Below, one piece after another: positions 46,937 to 57,333 of a stretch of DNA of 64,000 nucleotides (position 1 is its first letter; each line of letters starts with the position of its first letter). The stretch comes from Notolepis coatsorum. Taxonomy: Eukaryota; Chordata; Actinopteri; Aulopiformes; Paralepididae. Below the pieces are notes generated by a model. The model worked only from the letters and a program-made list of their open reading frames with translations. It ran no database searches and was not told the DNA's origin. The position numbers and the translations under genes are program-made. The stretch is taken from the NCBI GenBank assembly GCA_963971535.1, contig OZ020594.1, forward strand, positions 114,472,418 through 114,536,417, given 5' to 3'.

Positions 46937-48250
46937 TGTAACTGAGGGGTACAATTCCCTGACTGTATTGAGAGTATGGTATCATTAAACCACTACTTAG
47001 TTATGTACTTTAATTACTGGCCATACAGTACACGGTATATATGGTGAACACCCACACAAGAATACGGCTTAACAAAGAAAGTTATATTTAGAAGTATTTA
47101 TTATCAGAGCAGCAACAATAGGTTACAATATTGAGAATTATGAATTGCGCTTATATGGCGAAGAACACTTAAGAGCGTAAGTCCATGAGCATATTAAGAT
47201 GGGTATAATTGACACCACCTGTAGCATAAGAATTACATAAGGCACACTCGTAGTCAGCTGGAGATACTAAGGGGGTTCCCTCCGGTTGTAAGCCAGCAGG
47301 GGAGAGGAATGGTCGGGAGCAAAGTCTGGATCAACGAGGAATAAAGAGACTCCAGATACAGGAGTGCAATAATCCTTTGGTCCGTAGACAAAGCAACAGC
47401 TATACTCCGGTATGCAAAACAGCATGGATGAAAGCTAACCAGCCTCTGTAGGTCCTAGAGGCGGGCTCGACTGTGCTCCTCACAGGGTAGATCCCACACA
47501 GCAGTGGGGTAGACGGTTCTCTGCTCCAGCAGCCACAGTACCAAAGCAATATAATCCAGCCGGAAAAGGCTCTGCATTCGTCGGTGTAGGTTCTACGGTG
47601 TACATATCCAACGGTTCTCGTCTAGGACTCCTCGGATGGCGGCACGAGTTTAGGCCGCCCAGCCTGGATAAGTGCACTAGCTCGGTACGACGAACCGGTG
47701 GTAATGCTGGTCACTGTAGAACGGTAGCCGCACGATACACTATAAATAATAGACTATTACTTTACAATAGAATAAGTCGAACTCGACGATACAGCGTTAA
47801 ACTCTGACACTTTAGCTATCAATTCGCACGCGGTTCTCAAGGCTCTATTTAGGGGCAAAAAGGGCCCACTTCACGGCACGTTGTATCGTGGTGAAGGCTT
47901 CAACATTTTGGTCTAAGTGCTTCTGTATCCACCTGCGACGTATTTATACATAAGGTGAATAATCTAGTGCCAACCTCAGTTCTGTCTCGTATTACTGCGC
48001 AAACCTGGACATATTGAGACATGTCTTAGCGGTAGCTTTGAACTTGCCATTGGGGGTATGGCCGTTGGCGCCTAGGGGTCGCTGTCAAATAGGAGAACGA
48101 ATATTATGGTCTGGCCTGTACCTAGGTAAAGGGATATTCCGTGTATATGTACAAATAATATACAAGGGATATCAGACGATATACAAATATTATACAATAT
48201 ATCTCAAGTAATAAATATATATATTCGGTTTAATCTGACCCTTTGTAACA
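46937..48250 (-). repeat. BEL 3' LTR (left copy)
   Basis: 1314 bp. Against the right copy I see about ten substitutions (e.g. CGACTGTG/CGACGGTG near 47469, AACATTTTGG/AACGTTTTGG near 47911) and small indels (AAGAGCG versus AAGTAGGTCAAGAGCG; AGGAGTGC versus AGGAGACAGTGC). Confidence 0.9.
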
Positions 48251-48345
48251 GCCGCCTCCTAATTAGTCCGCACCTAATTAGATAAGCAGAGACAGATTAA
48301 CCGTCTTGTCCACTACTCAATGTCCGTTGTGAGGAGTAGGGCAAT

Positions 48346-49332
48346 TCACAAAGTCAGTGGGTCATGGTCGTCAGCAAGGGAGTCAGGTAGCCTTGGCAAC
48401 TCTATCAGCCTCGCCACGGGTCGGGTGTATGTCCGTCCCTGGACGAGCACTTCTGCCGCTCTGACCTTTCCGTCGGCGCCAGTGATCACTTTGCTTACGC
48501 GGCCGGCCGGCCACATAGCTCGGGGTAGTGACTGGTCTATAATCATGACGACTGTGCCCTCCGTCAAATTGTCTCTTTCTTTTACCCATTTCGGGCGGGT
48601 CTGTAGAGACGGTAGATAGTGGAGGAGGAAACTGTTCCAAAACTTGTCAGCCAATACTTGACTGTACCTCCACATTATTCGGCCGTTCGCTTCCTCAGGT
48701 CTGTACACTGTCTGTGGGAGCGCGGGGTCCAGCCGCCCCATCAAGAGAGTGTTGGGGGTGACTGGGTCAACATCTGCTACATCACTTGAGACGTAACCGA
48801 GGGGCTTTGAGTTCAATACTCCCTCGATCTCTGTGAGGACTGTCGTGAGGACTTCTTCCGCCACGGTCTGGGCCCCAAGCACGGCGTACAGGGCTGTCTT
48901 TATTGAACGTACTTCTCGTTCCCAGGTTCCCCCGAAGTGAGGGGCGTTCGGGGGGTTAAACTGGAAATCAATCTGAGAGGGAGCGAGGTGGGTCTTAAGT
49001 TCTGGGCCCATAGCTTGGAAGCTCTCTCTCAGCTCTCTTTCTCCGCCTTTGAAGTTTGTCCCGTGATCAGACAATAATATAGACGGTTTTCCTTTCCGCG
49101 CTGTGAATCTCCGGAAGGCCATAAGGAATGAGTCCGTACTCATGGTTGGAAGGAGTTCTATGTGTATCGCTCGGGTGGTCATGCATTTGAATACAATACC
49201 CCACCTCTTCTCCGTCCCTCTTCCTTTCTTCACATACAGCGGGCCGAAGCAGTCCATGCCGGTGGAGTGAAAGGGCTTGTCGCCTAGTCGGAGGCGACAG
49301 GGGGGTAGGTCAGCCATCCTGGGTATACTGGG
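48346..49332 (-). pseudogene. BEL integrase core and C-terminal domain (separated half)
   Basis: From 49332 down the frame reads RMADLPPCRL, the first Asp in STGMDCFGP, second Asp in LLSDHGTNF, Glu in FGGTWEREV, then NSKPLGYVSSD and a C-terminal module (WPAGRVSKVITG). The triad is intact. Removing 49333-56053 and one CTGGG copy rejoins it in frame with the half at 56059, which shows the element was open here when the insertion happened. The first 20 residues of the formal ORF (to 49392) come from the inserted LTR. Confidence 0.85.
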
Positions 49333-51953
49333 TGTTATGGTTTGTAACCGACCCCAATCGCACAACACAAGACAGGTATGATGGTTTGCCAAGAAACAGA
49401 TATTTATTGAGAGACAGGGAAAAAGGGCACTGTCCCTTTAAGGGAGAACACAAATACAGGAATATAACAAGAGGGGAAAACTAGGTGCCTTTAAGAGGCG
49501 GGCAGGAGAAGGGAACACTAAGGGAAGGTTAATGAACGCTAGGGGAAACATTAAAGGAACACTAGGGGAAGGTTAAAGGAACAGAGGAACTAGAGACTAG
49601 GAGAAGTCGGGACAAGGAGAGCTAGGGAACAGGAGAACTGGGGACTAGGAGAACTAGGGACAAGGAACTAGGTGGAACTAGAAGGGGAGAACTTGGGACC
49701 AGGAACTAGGTGGAACTAGAAAGGGGAGAACTAGGGACAGAAGGGAATGAGGCCCGCGGAGGCGGGCTGGGGAACAGGGAGGAACTGGGGACAGAGACCC
49801 GCGGAGGCGGGCTGGGGACAGGGAGGAACTGGGGACTGGTGGGAAAACATCTGGGCCGCTCTGCAGAACAGAGGAGAGGGTTAATATTCAAAAGGGAACA
49901 AACAGAGCAGATGCAGAACAGTCCAAATAAACAAAGAAAACAAAGTAATAATATCTTCGTGTGACAAACACACAGGGGGAGATGTAATGTCCAAAAATAC
50001 TATCTAAGTGAGAACAAAAACAGAGTGGGAGATGAAATGTCCAAACTACTAACTAAGTGAGAACTAACGGAGGCAATACGCTGGGTGAGTGACATCACAA
50101 TCAAAACTCACCCAGGCGTATGCGTAATGGTACAGGAACAGCAGCGGGAACGGGGGCAAGAGGCATTACGCTGGGTGAGTGACATCACAATCAAAACTCA
50201 CCCAGGCGTATGCGTAATGGTACAGGAAACAGCAGCGGGAACGGGGGCAAGAGGCATTACGCTGGGTGAGTGACATCACAATCAAAACTCACCCAGGCGT
50301 ATGCGTAATGGTACAGGGACAGCAGCGGGGCGAGGGCATCGCCACCGGGTGGCTGGCTGTCCGAGCCGAGGAACAGAGTGCTGGAACAGTGGCGGTGGCG
50401 AGGGTGTCGTCCACCGGGTAGCCGACTGTCGGAGCCGAGGAACAGAGTGCTGGAACAGTGGCGGTGGCGAGGGTGTCGTCCACCGGGTAGCCGCTGTCGG
50501 AGCCGAGGAACAGAGTGCTGGAACAGTGGCGGTGGCGAGGGTGTCGTCCACCGGGTAGCCGACTGTCGGAGCCGAGGAACAGAGTGCTGGAACAGTGGCG
50601 GTGGCGAGGGTGTCGTCCACCGGGTAGCCGCTGTCGGAGCCGAGGAACAGAGTGCTGGAACAGTGGCGGTGGCGAGGGTGTCGTCCACCGGGTAGCCGCT
50701 GTCGGAGCCGAGGAACAGAGTGCTGGAACAGTGGCGGTGGCGAGGGTGTCGTCCACCGGGTAGCCGCTGTCGGAGCCGAGGAACAGAGTGCTGGAACAGC
50801 GGCGGTGGCGAGGGTGTCGTCCACCGGGTAGCCGCTGTCGGAGCCGAGGAACAGAGTGGCGCGCCACACCTTGGTGTGCGCGTCGGAACCGAGAGACGCA
50901 TCGGGGTGCGTCTGCGAGGAGGAGTGTGCCAAGCACGAGGATCCTTGGAAGATGCGCGTTGCGCGCTGGAGACTGGAGAGCGTGCCAAGCCCTTGAAGAT
51001 GCGCGTTGCGCGCTGGTGACTGGAGAGCGTGCCAAGCCCTTGCAGATGCGCGTTGCGCGCTGGTGACTGGAGAGCGTGCCAAGCCCGAAGGTCTAGGAGA
51101 TGCGCGTCTGCGCGCTGGTCGGGAGAGCGTGCCAAGCTCGAAGGTCTAGGAGATGCGCGTCTGCGCGCTGGTCGGGAGAGCGTGCCAAGCTCGAAGGTCT
51201 AGGAGATGCGCGTCTGCGCGCTGGTCGGGAGAGCGTGCCAAGCTCGAAGGTCTGAAGTGGAACACTGGAATACCTCCCGTAGAGGATTAGAGAGCGCAGT
51301 ACAGTGTCTCCCTCCAGGCAAACGGCGACAGGTGGCGAAGGCTTGAGCGCATCTGGCGCGCTGGTCTGGAGTGGAACACTGGAATACCTCCCGTAGAGGA
51401 TTAGAGAGCGCAGTACAATGTCTCCCTCCAGGCAAACGGCGACGGGTGGCCAAAGCTTGCACCTCGTCTCACGCCGGGCGCTGGTCTGGATGTGCGTCAG
51501 GACGACAGCTGCGCGGGGGGTCTGAAGTGGATGACTGGGATGCCTCCCGTGGAAGTCTAGGGAGCGCAGACCAGTCCCACTCTCAGGCAACGGCGACAGC
51601 AGGCGAAGGCTGGAGCATACATCTCTACGCCGGAGAATCAATACAGCATAGGCAGAACAGAGGACCTCCCGAAAGAGTCTAGATGTTTGAGAATATGATA
51701 CGGCATGTTTACAACACGACCCCACGCCGAAACGAGGGGAAGAGCCCTGGTATTTAAAGCCCACAGGGGAACTAATTAGCCTGCCACCACAGGTGCGAGA
51801 GGTAATTGATAATAGTCCAGGTGTGGCCACTGAGAGTAAACGAGAGTAAAGAACGAGAGGGTGGGGGCTAGAGAGAGTGAGTGAGAAGGGAATTTCTAAC
51901 AGTAGGCTTAAAGAAAACAGAGAAAGTTGGTGAGCAGCGGACAAAACCTCACA
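49333..51953 (-). repeat. Long LTR, left copy
   Basis: 2621 bp. From left: a GGGAACTAGG-rich part (49560-49830), a 90-bp x 3 array with GGGTGAGTGACATCACAATC (50076-50320), a 68-bp x 8 array (50337-50857), arrays of about 45 and 53 bp with GAGAGCGTGCCAAGC (50930-51250), and a duplicated 115-bp block (51245-51460). TATTTAAAGCCC at 51750 (GGGCTTTAAATA on minus) is a TATA-like site near the minus LTR start. Confidence 0.9.
50337..50857. repeat. 68-bp minisatellite in the long LTR, 8 copies
   Basis: The unit has GTGTCGTCCACCGGGTAGCC, GCTGTCGGAGCCGAGGAACA and GAGTGCTGGAACAGTGGCGG (68 bp, 69 in two copies). The array recurs at 54437-54957. It is open in several frames, giving spurious ORFs of up to 292 codons. 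Confidence 0.9.
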
Positions 51954-53432
51954 GTACCCCCCCCTCAACGGGAGCCACCTGGCGACCCAAAACAAATACA
52001 GACAGAGTGGCAGGGGGCAAAACAAGACAAAAACAAAAGGTACTGGCCAAGCCAGCAGGGGAAGCCACCACAAGAGTGGGGCTAGCAAAAGAAACAGGGT
52101 CGCCGAGGGGTAACTAGGGTAGCAGAGGGGCAACAGGAGGAACTGGCCTAGAGGAAACCGGGCCTAGAGGAACCGGTTTAGAGAACTGGCCTAGAGAACT
52201 GGTCTAGAGAACTGGTCTAGAGGAACTGGTCTAGAGGAACTGAGGGGCAAGCAGGGTAGCTAAGGGGTAACCATGGTAGCACCGGGAAAGGGCTAGCAGA
52301 GGGAAAGGGTAGCTGCCAAGGCACTGATAGCTACAGGGCCTATGCTAGCTGTACTGCTACATCAACATAGAGGCTGCGCTAGCTGCCGAGCTAGGCTAGC
52401 AGGGGGAAAGGGTAGCTGCCAAGGCACTGATAGCTACAGGGCCTATGCCAGCTGTACTGCTACATTAACATAGAGGCTGCGCTAGCTGCCGGAGCTAGGC
52501 TGGCAGACAGGGCTGGACCAGCATGAGAGAACAAGCTAGCTGGAAGGACAGTCCTAGCTGTGTGAGATAAACTGACCTTGCTAGCTGAAGGGCAGTCCTA
52601 GCAGTGTGAGATAAACTGACCTTGCTAGCTGAAAAGGCAGTCCTAGCAGTGGGAGAAAAACTGACCTTGCTAGCTGAAAAGGCAGTCCTAGCAGTGAGAG
52701 ATAAACTGACCTTGCTAGCTGAAAAGGCAGTCCTAGCAGTGGGAGATAAACTGACCTTGCTAGCTGAAAGGGCAGTCCTAGCAGTGGGATAAACTACACA
52801 AAAAAGTGGAGGCCACGCAGAGGGACCGGGTTAGCTGCTTGGGCCTGGCTAGCTACAGGGCCTATGCCAGCTGCAAGGCTGCATTAACATAGAGGCTGTG
52901 CTAGCAGCCGGGGCTAAGCTAGCAGACTGGGGCTCTGCTGAGGGACAGGGTTAGCTGCCAGGGCATGGCTAGCTACAGGGCCCATGCCAGCAGCAAGGGC
53001 TGCATAAACATAGAGGCTGTGCTAGCAGCCGGGGCTAAGCTAGCAGACTGGGGCTCTGCTGAGGGACTGGGTTAGCTGCCAGGGCATGGCTAGCTACAGG
53101 GCCTATGCCAGCAGTAAGGGCTGCATTAACATAGAGGCTGTGCTAGCCGCCGAGGCAAAGCTAGCAGACAGGGCCATGCTGGTAGTAGAGGCCTAACAAG
53201 CTGCAGGGGGGTCAAACAGGGCTAAGAGGGGAGCTAAACAGGGCTAACAGGGAAGCAAATGGGGGAGTCAACAGGCTAACAGGGGAGCTAACCGGGGAGA
53301 CCAACAAGCTAACAGGGGAGCTAACAGGCTAACAAGGAAGCTAGAGGGGAGCTAGAGGGAACAAGAAAAAAAAGGCAAACTCAACATACACCGTCTGTGC
53401 TGGCTGGGGTCGTCGATTTGGTGGGGTCGTAC
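51954..53432. repeat. Non-coding internal domain of the long-LTR element
   Basis: It is made of diverged tandem repeats: AGAGGAACTGGTCTAG units (52140-52240); a block with GCTAGCTACAGGGCCTATGC and AACATAGAGGCTGYGCTAGC repeated at about 52320, 52430, 52850, 52970 and 53090; a roughly 56-bp unit with CTGACCTTGCTAGCTGAAA and GGCAGTCCTAGCAGTG repeated about five times (52550-52790); and AGGGGAGCTAAC units near the right edge. No protein frame of interest. Confidence 0.8.
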
Positions 53433-56053
53433 TGTTATGGTTTGTAACCGACCCCAATCGCACAACACAAGACAGGTATGATGGTTTGCCAAGAAACAGA
53501 TATTTATTGAGAGACAGGGAAAAAGGGCACTGTCCCTTTAAGGGAGAACACAAATACAGGAATATAACAAGAGGGGAAAACTAGGTGCCTTTAAGAGGCG
53601 GGCAGGAGAAGGGAACACTAAGGGAAGGTTAATGAACGCTAGGGGAAACATTAAAGGAACACTAGGGGAAGGTTAAAGGAACAGAGGAACTAGAGACTAG
53701 GAGAAGTCGGGACAAGGAGAGCTAGGGAACAGGAGAACTGGGGACTAGGAGAACTAGGGACAAGGAACTAGGTGGAACTAGAAGGGGAGAACTTGGGACC
53801 AGGAACTAGGTGGAACTAGAAAGGGGAGAACTAGGGACAGAAGGGAATGAGGCCCGCGGAGGCGGGCTGGGGAACAGGGAGGAACTGGGGACAGAGACCC
53901 GCGGAGGCGGGCTGGGGACAGGGAGGAACTGGGGACTGGTGGGAAAACATCTGGGCCGCTCTGCAGAACAGAGGAGAGGGTTAATATTCAAAAGGGAACA
54001 AACAGAGCAGATGCAGAACAGTCCAAATAAACAAAGAAAACAAAGTAATAATATCTTCGTGTGACAAACACACAGGGGGAGATGTAATGTCCAAAAATAC
54101 TATCTAAGTGAGAACAAAAACAGAGTGGGAGATGAAATGTCCAAACTACTAACTAAGTGAGAACTAACGGAGGCAATACGCTGGGTGAGTGACATCACAA
54201 TCAAAACTCACCCAGGCGTATGCGTAATGGTACAGGAACAGCAGCGGGAACGGGGGCAAGAGGCATTACGCTGGGTGAGTGACATCACAATCAAAACTCA
54301 CCCAGGCGTATGCGTAATGGTACAGGAAACAGCAGCGGGAACGGGGGCAAGAGGCATTACGCTGGGTGAGTGACATCACAATCAAAACTCACCCAGGCGT
54401 ATGCGTAATGGTACAGGGACAGCAGCGGGGCGAGGGCATCGCCACCGGGTGGCTGGCTGTCCGAGCCGAGGAACAGAGTGCTGGAACAGTGGCGGTGGCG
54501 AGGGTGTCGTCCACCGGGTAGCCGACTGTCGGAGCCGAGGAACAGAGTGCTGGAACAGTGGCGGTGGCGAGGGTGTCGTCCACCGGGTAGCCGCTGTCGG
54601 AGCCGAGGAACAGAGTGCTGGAACAGTGGCGGTGGCGAGGGTGTCGTCCACCGGGTAGCCGACTGTCGGAGCCGAGGAACAGAGTGCTGGAACAGTGGCG
54701 GTGGCGAGGGTGTCGTCCACCGGGTAGCCGCTGTCGGAGCCGAGGAACAGAGTGCTGGAACAGTGGCGGTGGCGAGGGTGTCGTCCACCGGGTAGCCGCT
54801 GTCGGAGCCGAGGAACAGAGTGCTGGAACAGTGGCGGTGGCGAGGGTGTCGTCCACCGGGTAGCCGCTGTCGGAGCCGAGGAACAGAGTGCTGGAACAGC
54901 GGCGGTGGCGAGGGTGTCGTCCACCGGGTAGCCGCTGTCGGAGCCGAGGAACAGAGTGGCGCGCCACACCTTGGTGTGCGCGTCGGAACCGAGAGACGCA
55001 TCGGGGTGCGTCTGCGAGGAGGAGTGTGCCAAGCACGAGGATCCTTGGAAGATGCGCGTTGCGCGCTGGAGACTGGAGAGCGTGCCAAGCCCTTGAAGAT
55101 GCGCGTTGCGCGCTGGTGACTGGAGAGCGTGCCAAGCCCTTGCAGATGCGCGTTGCGCGCTGGTGACTGGAGAGCGTGCCAAGCCCGAAGGTCTAGGAGA
55201 TGCGCGTCTGCGCGCTGGTCGGGAGAGCGTGCCAAGCTCGAAGGTCTAGGAGATGCGCGTCTGCGCGCTGGTCGGGAGAGCGTGCCAAGCTCGAAGGTCT
55301 AGGAGATGCGCGTCTGCGCGCTGGTCGGGAGAGCGTGCCAAGCTCGAAGGTCTGAAGTGGAACACTGGAATACCTCCCGTAGAGGATTAGAGAGCGCAGT
55401 ACAGTGTCTCCCTCCAGGCAAACGGCGACAGGTGGCGAAGGCTTGAGCGCATCTGGCGCGCTGGTCTGGAGTGGAACACTGGAATACCTCCCGTAGAGGA
55501 TTAGAGAGCGCAGTACAATGTCTCCCTCCAGGCAAACGGCGACGGGTGGCCAAAGCTTGCACCTCGTCTCACGCCGGGCGCTGGTCTGGATGTGCGTCAG
55601 GACGACAGCTGCGCGGGGGGTCTGAAGTGGATGACTGGGATGCCTCCCGTGGAAGTCTAGGGAGCGCAGACCAGTCCCACTCTCAGGCAACGGCGACAGC
55701 AGGCGAAGGCTGGAGCATACATCTCTACGCCGGAGAATCAATACAGCATAGGCAGAACAGAGGACCTCCCGAAAGAGTCTAGATGTTTGAGAATATGATA
55801 CGGCATGTTTACAACACGACCCCACGCCGAAACGAGGGGAAGAGCCCTGGTATTTAAAGCCCACAGGGGAACTAATTAGCCTGCCACCACAGGTGCGAGA
55901 GGTAATTGATAATAGTCCAGGTGTGGCCACTGAGAGTAAACGAGAGTAAAGAACGAGAGGGTGGGGGCTAGAGAGAGTGAGTGAGAAGGGAATTTCTAAC
56001 AGTAGGCTTAAAGAAAACAGAGAAAGTTGGTGAGCAGCGGACAAAACCTCACA
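53433..56053 (-). repeat. Long LTR, right copy
   Basis: Same content as the left copy at a constant 4100-bp offset, including every array and repeat count. Long ORFs on either strand are repeat-driven and shared by both copies. Confidence 0.9.
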
Positions 56054-56058
56054 CTGGG

Positions 56059-57333
56059 CTGTGCTCGCCACTTGCGACAGTCTAGACAGGTCCGCTGGAA
56101 GCGTCGTACTGCTTCTCTTCCTTGCAGTATCCAATAGCGACGTCTGATCTCAGCGAAGACTCTCTCTGCCCCAGCGTGGTGCACGTCCTCGTCGTATTTC
56201 TTTATGATGAGCTCTGTGACCTTGTGTCGGCTGTTGAGAACTATCGGGAACTTGACGTCATCCGTTAAGTCTGGGGCCCTTCTCAGACGACCACCCACTC
56301 TGATGAGATCATGGGCGTCGCGCTCAGGGGCCAAGTGGAGCGGTCTGCTGTCTGACGGGACTGGCTTTGATCCCTGCAGACAGTCTAGCTCGTCGGGGAA
56401 CGAGTCTCTTTGGGCTCGCTGTAGCAGAAGGAGTTCTGCTTCTTCGTAATTAGCTGCATTAATGTCAGTAGTGGAGGGAACCTCAGGGTGGTGCCACAGG
56501 AATGTCTTTAACTGCGCACTCTCAAGGGTGGGGCAGTTGTCTATGTTGGGGTCTGTGGGGACTGGTGTGTGCGTCAACCCACAGAACATAGATTTCTTCA
56601 TCTCTGCCTCCTCTTGACTAGCTTCCCGTGGGGTGGGGTTAGGCCACTCTTCTTCCGGGAGCTTGAGGAACTCGGGACCGTCACTATAGATATTGTGACG
56701 TGTGAGGTCATCCAGGGACATTCCCCGTGTGATGACGTCTGCTGGGTTCTGTTTTGTGTCCACGTACCTCCAGCATGCTGATTCTGTTAAATCTTGGATC
56801 TCCGTGATTCTGACTCCCACGAAGACCTTGTATCTACACGAATCGGACTGGATCCATGTGAGTACGGTCATGGAGTCTGACCACAGGATTGTTCTTTGCA
56901 CCGGGATGGTGAGTTCACGTTGGATTAACGTGGCGAGTTGCGCTCCTACTAGGGCTGCGCAGAGCTCTAGACACGGGATCGATTGTTGCTTGCGGGGGGC
57001 TATCCTTGAACGAGCCAGGATGAAGGCGGTATGTATTTCTCCTCCCTCCTCTCGGGCCCACAAGTAGGCCACCAAACCGTAGGCTACTTCGGAGGCGTCG
57101 CTGAAGACGTGCAGGTCTATCTGGCACGTCTCCAGCCGCACTGTGGGTGGGAAGTAGCTGCGGCGTATGTTGACACCTGGGAGCGAGTTGAGTTCTGTTT
57201 CCCACTCTCTCCATGTGGAAGCAAGGTGGTCGGGTATGGGTTCTTTATTCAGATTTTGTAATCCGATCTGGTAGCTGCAGTTAAACACAATACGATCCTT
57301 GCCGTTGTGGTGGACCTTGTGGTGGGGCACGTA
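56059..57333 (-). pseudogene. BEL RT remnant, RNase H and integrase zinc domain
   Basis: Same frame as gag-protease. The RT starts VHHNGKDRIVFNCSYQ and then jumps directly to the far end of RT (KEPIPDHLASTWREW): the palm with its YVDD box is missing. RNase H follows (DLHVFSDASEVAYG, IPCLELCAALVG, SDSMTVLTWI). The integrase H2C2 domain is near 56100-56230 (HHAG, CLDCRKWRAQ). The frame is cut at 56058 by the long-LTR element. Confidence 0.85.

Larger units (their letters stand above)
49333..56053 (-). mobile_element. Non-autonomous LTR retrotransposon with 2.6-kb LTRs (LARD-like), target duplication CTGGG
   Basis: CTGGG flanks both ends (49328-49332 and 56054-56058). Two 2621-bp direct repeats lie exactly 4100 bp apart and appear identical base for base wherever I compared them. 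TG...CA ends (TGTTATGG...CCTCACA) are LTR-like. Minus orientation is inferred from a purine tract, GTTGAGGGGGGGGTAC, directly before the minus-strand LTR start at 51953. The internal 1479 bp carries no gag, protease, RT or integrase. It must therefore rely on another element, probably gypsy-type (inference from the tract and 5-bp duplication). Confidence 0.88.

Noticed and set aside
47598-48211. Small ORFs in the BEL LTRs
   Set aside because: Repeated in the other LTR and broken by indels there; no domain.
50257-51135. Minus-strand 292-, 266- and 248-residue ORFs (also at 54357-55235)
   Set aside because: They overlap each other in three frames over 68-bp repeats in an LTR, so none shows coding selection.
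51093-52133. 346-residue minus ORF in the LTR (and the 313-residue version at 55193-56134)
   Set aside because: It crosses the LTR boundary and the repeat arrays; the two copies differ only because they read into different flanks. No domain was recognised.
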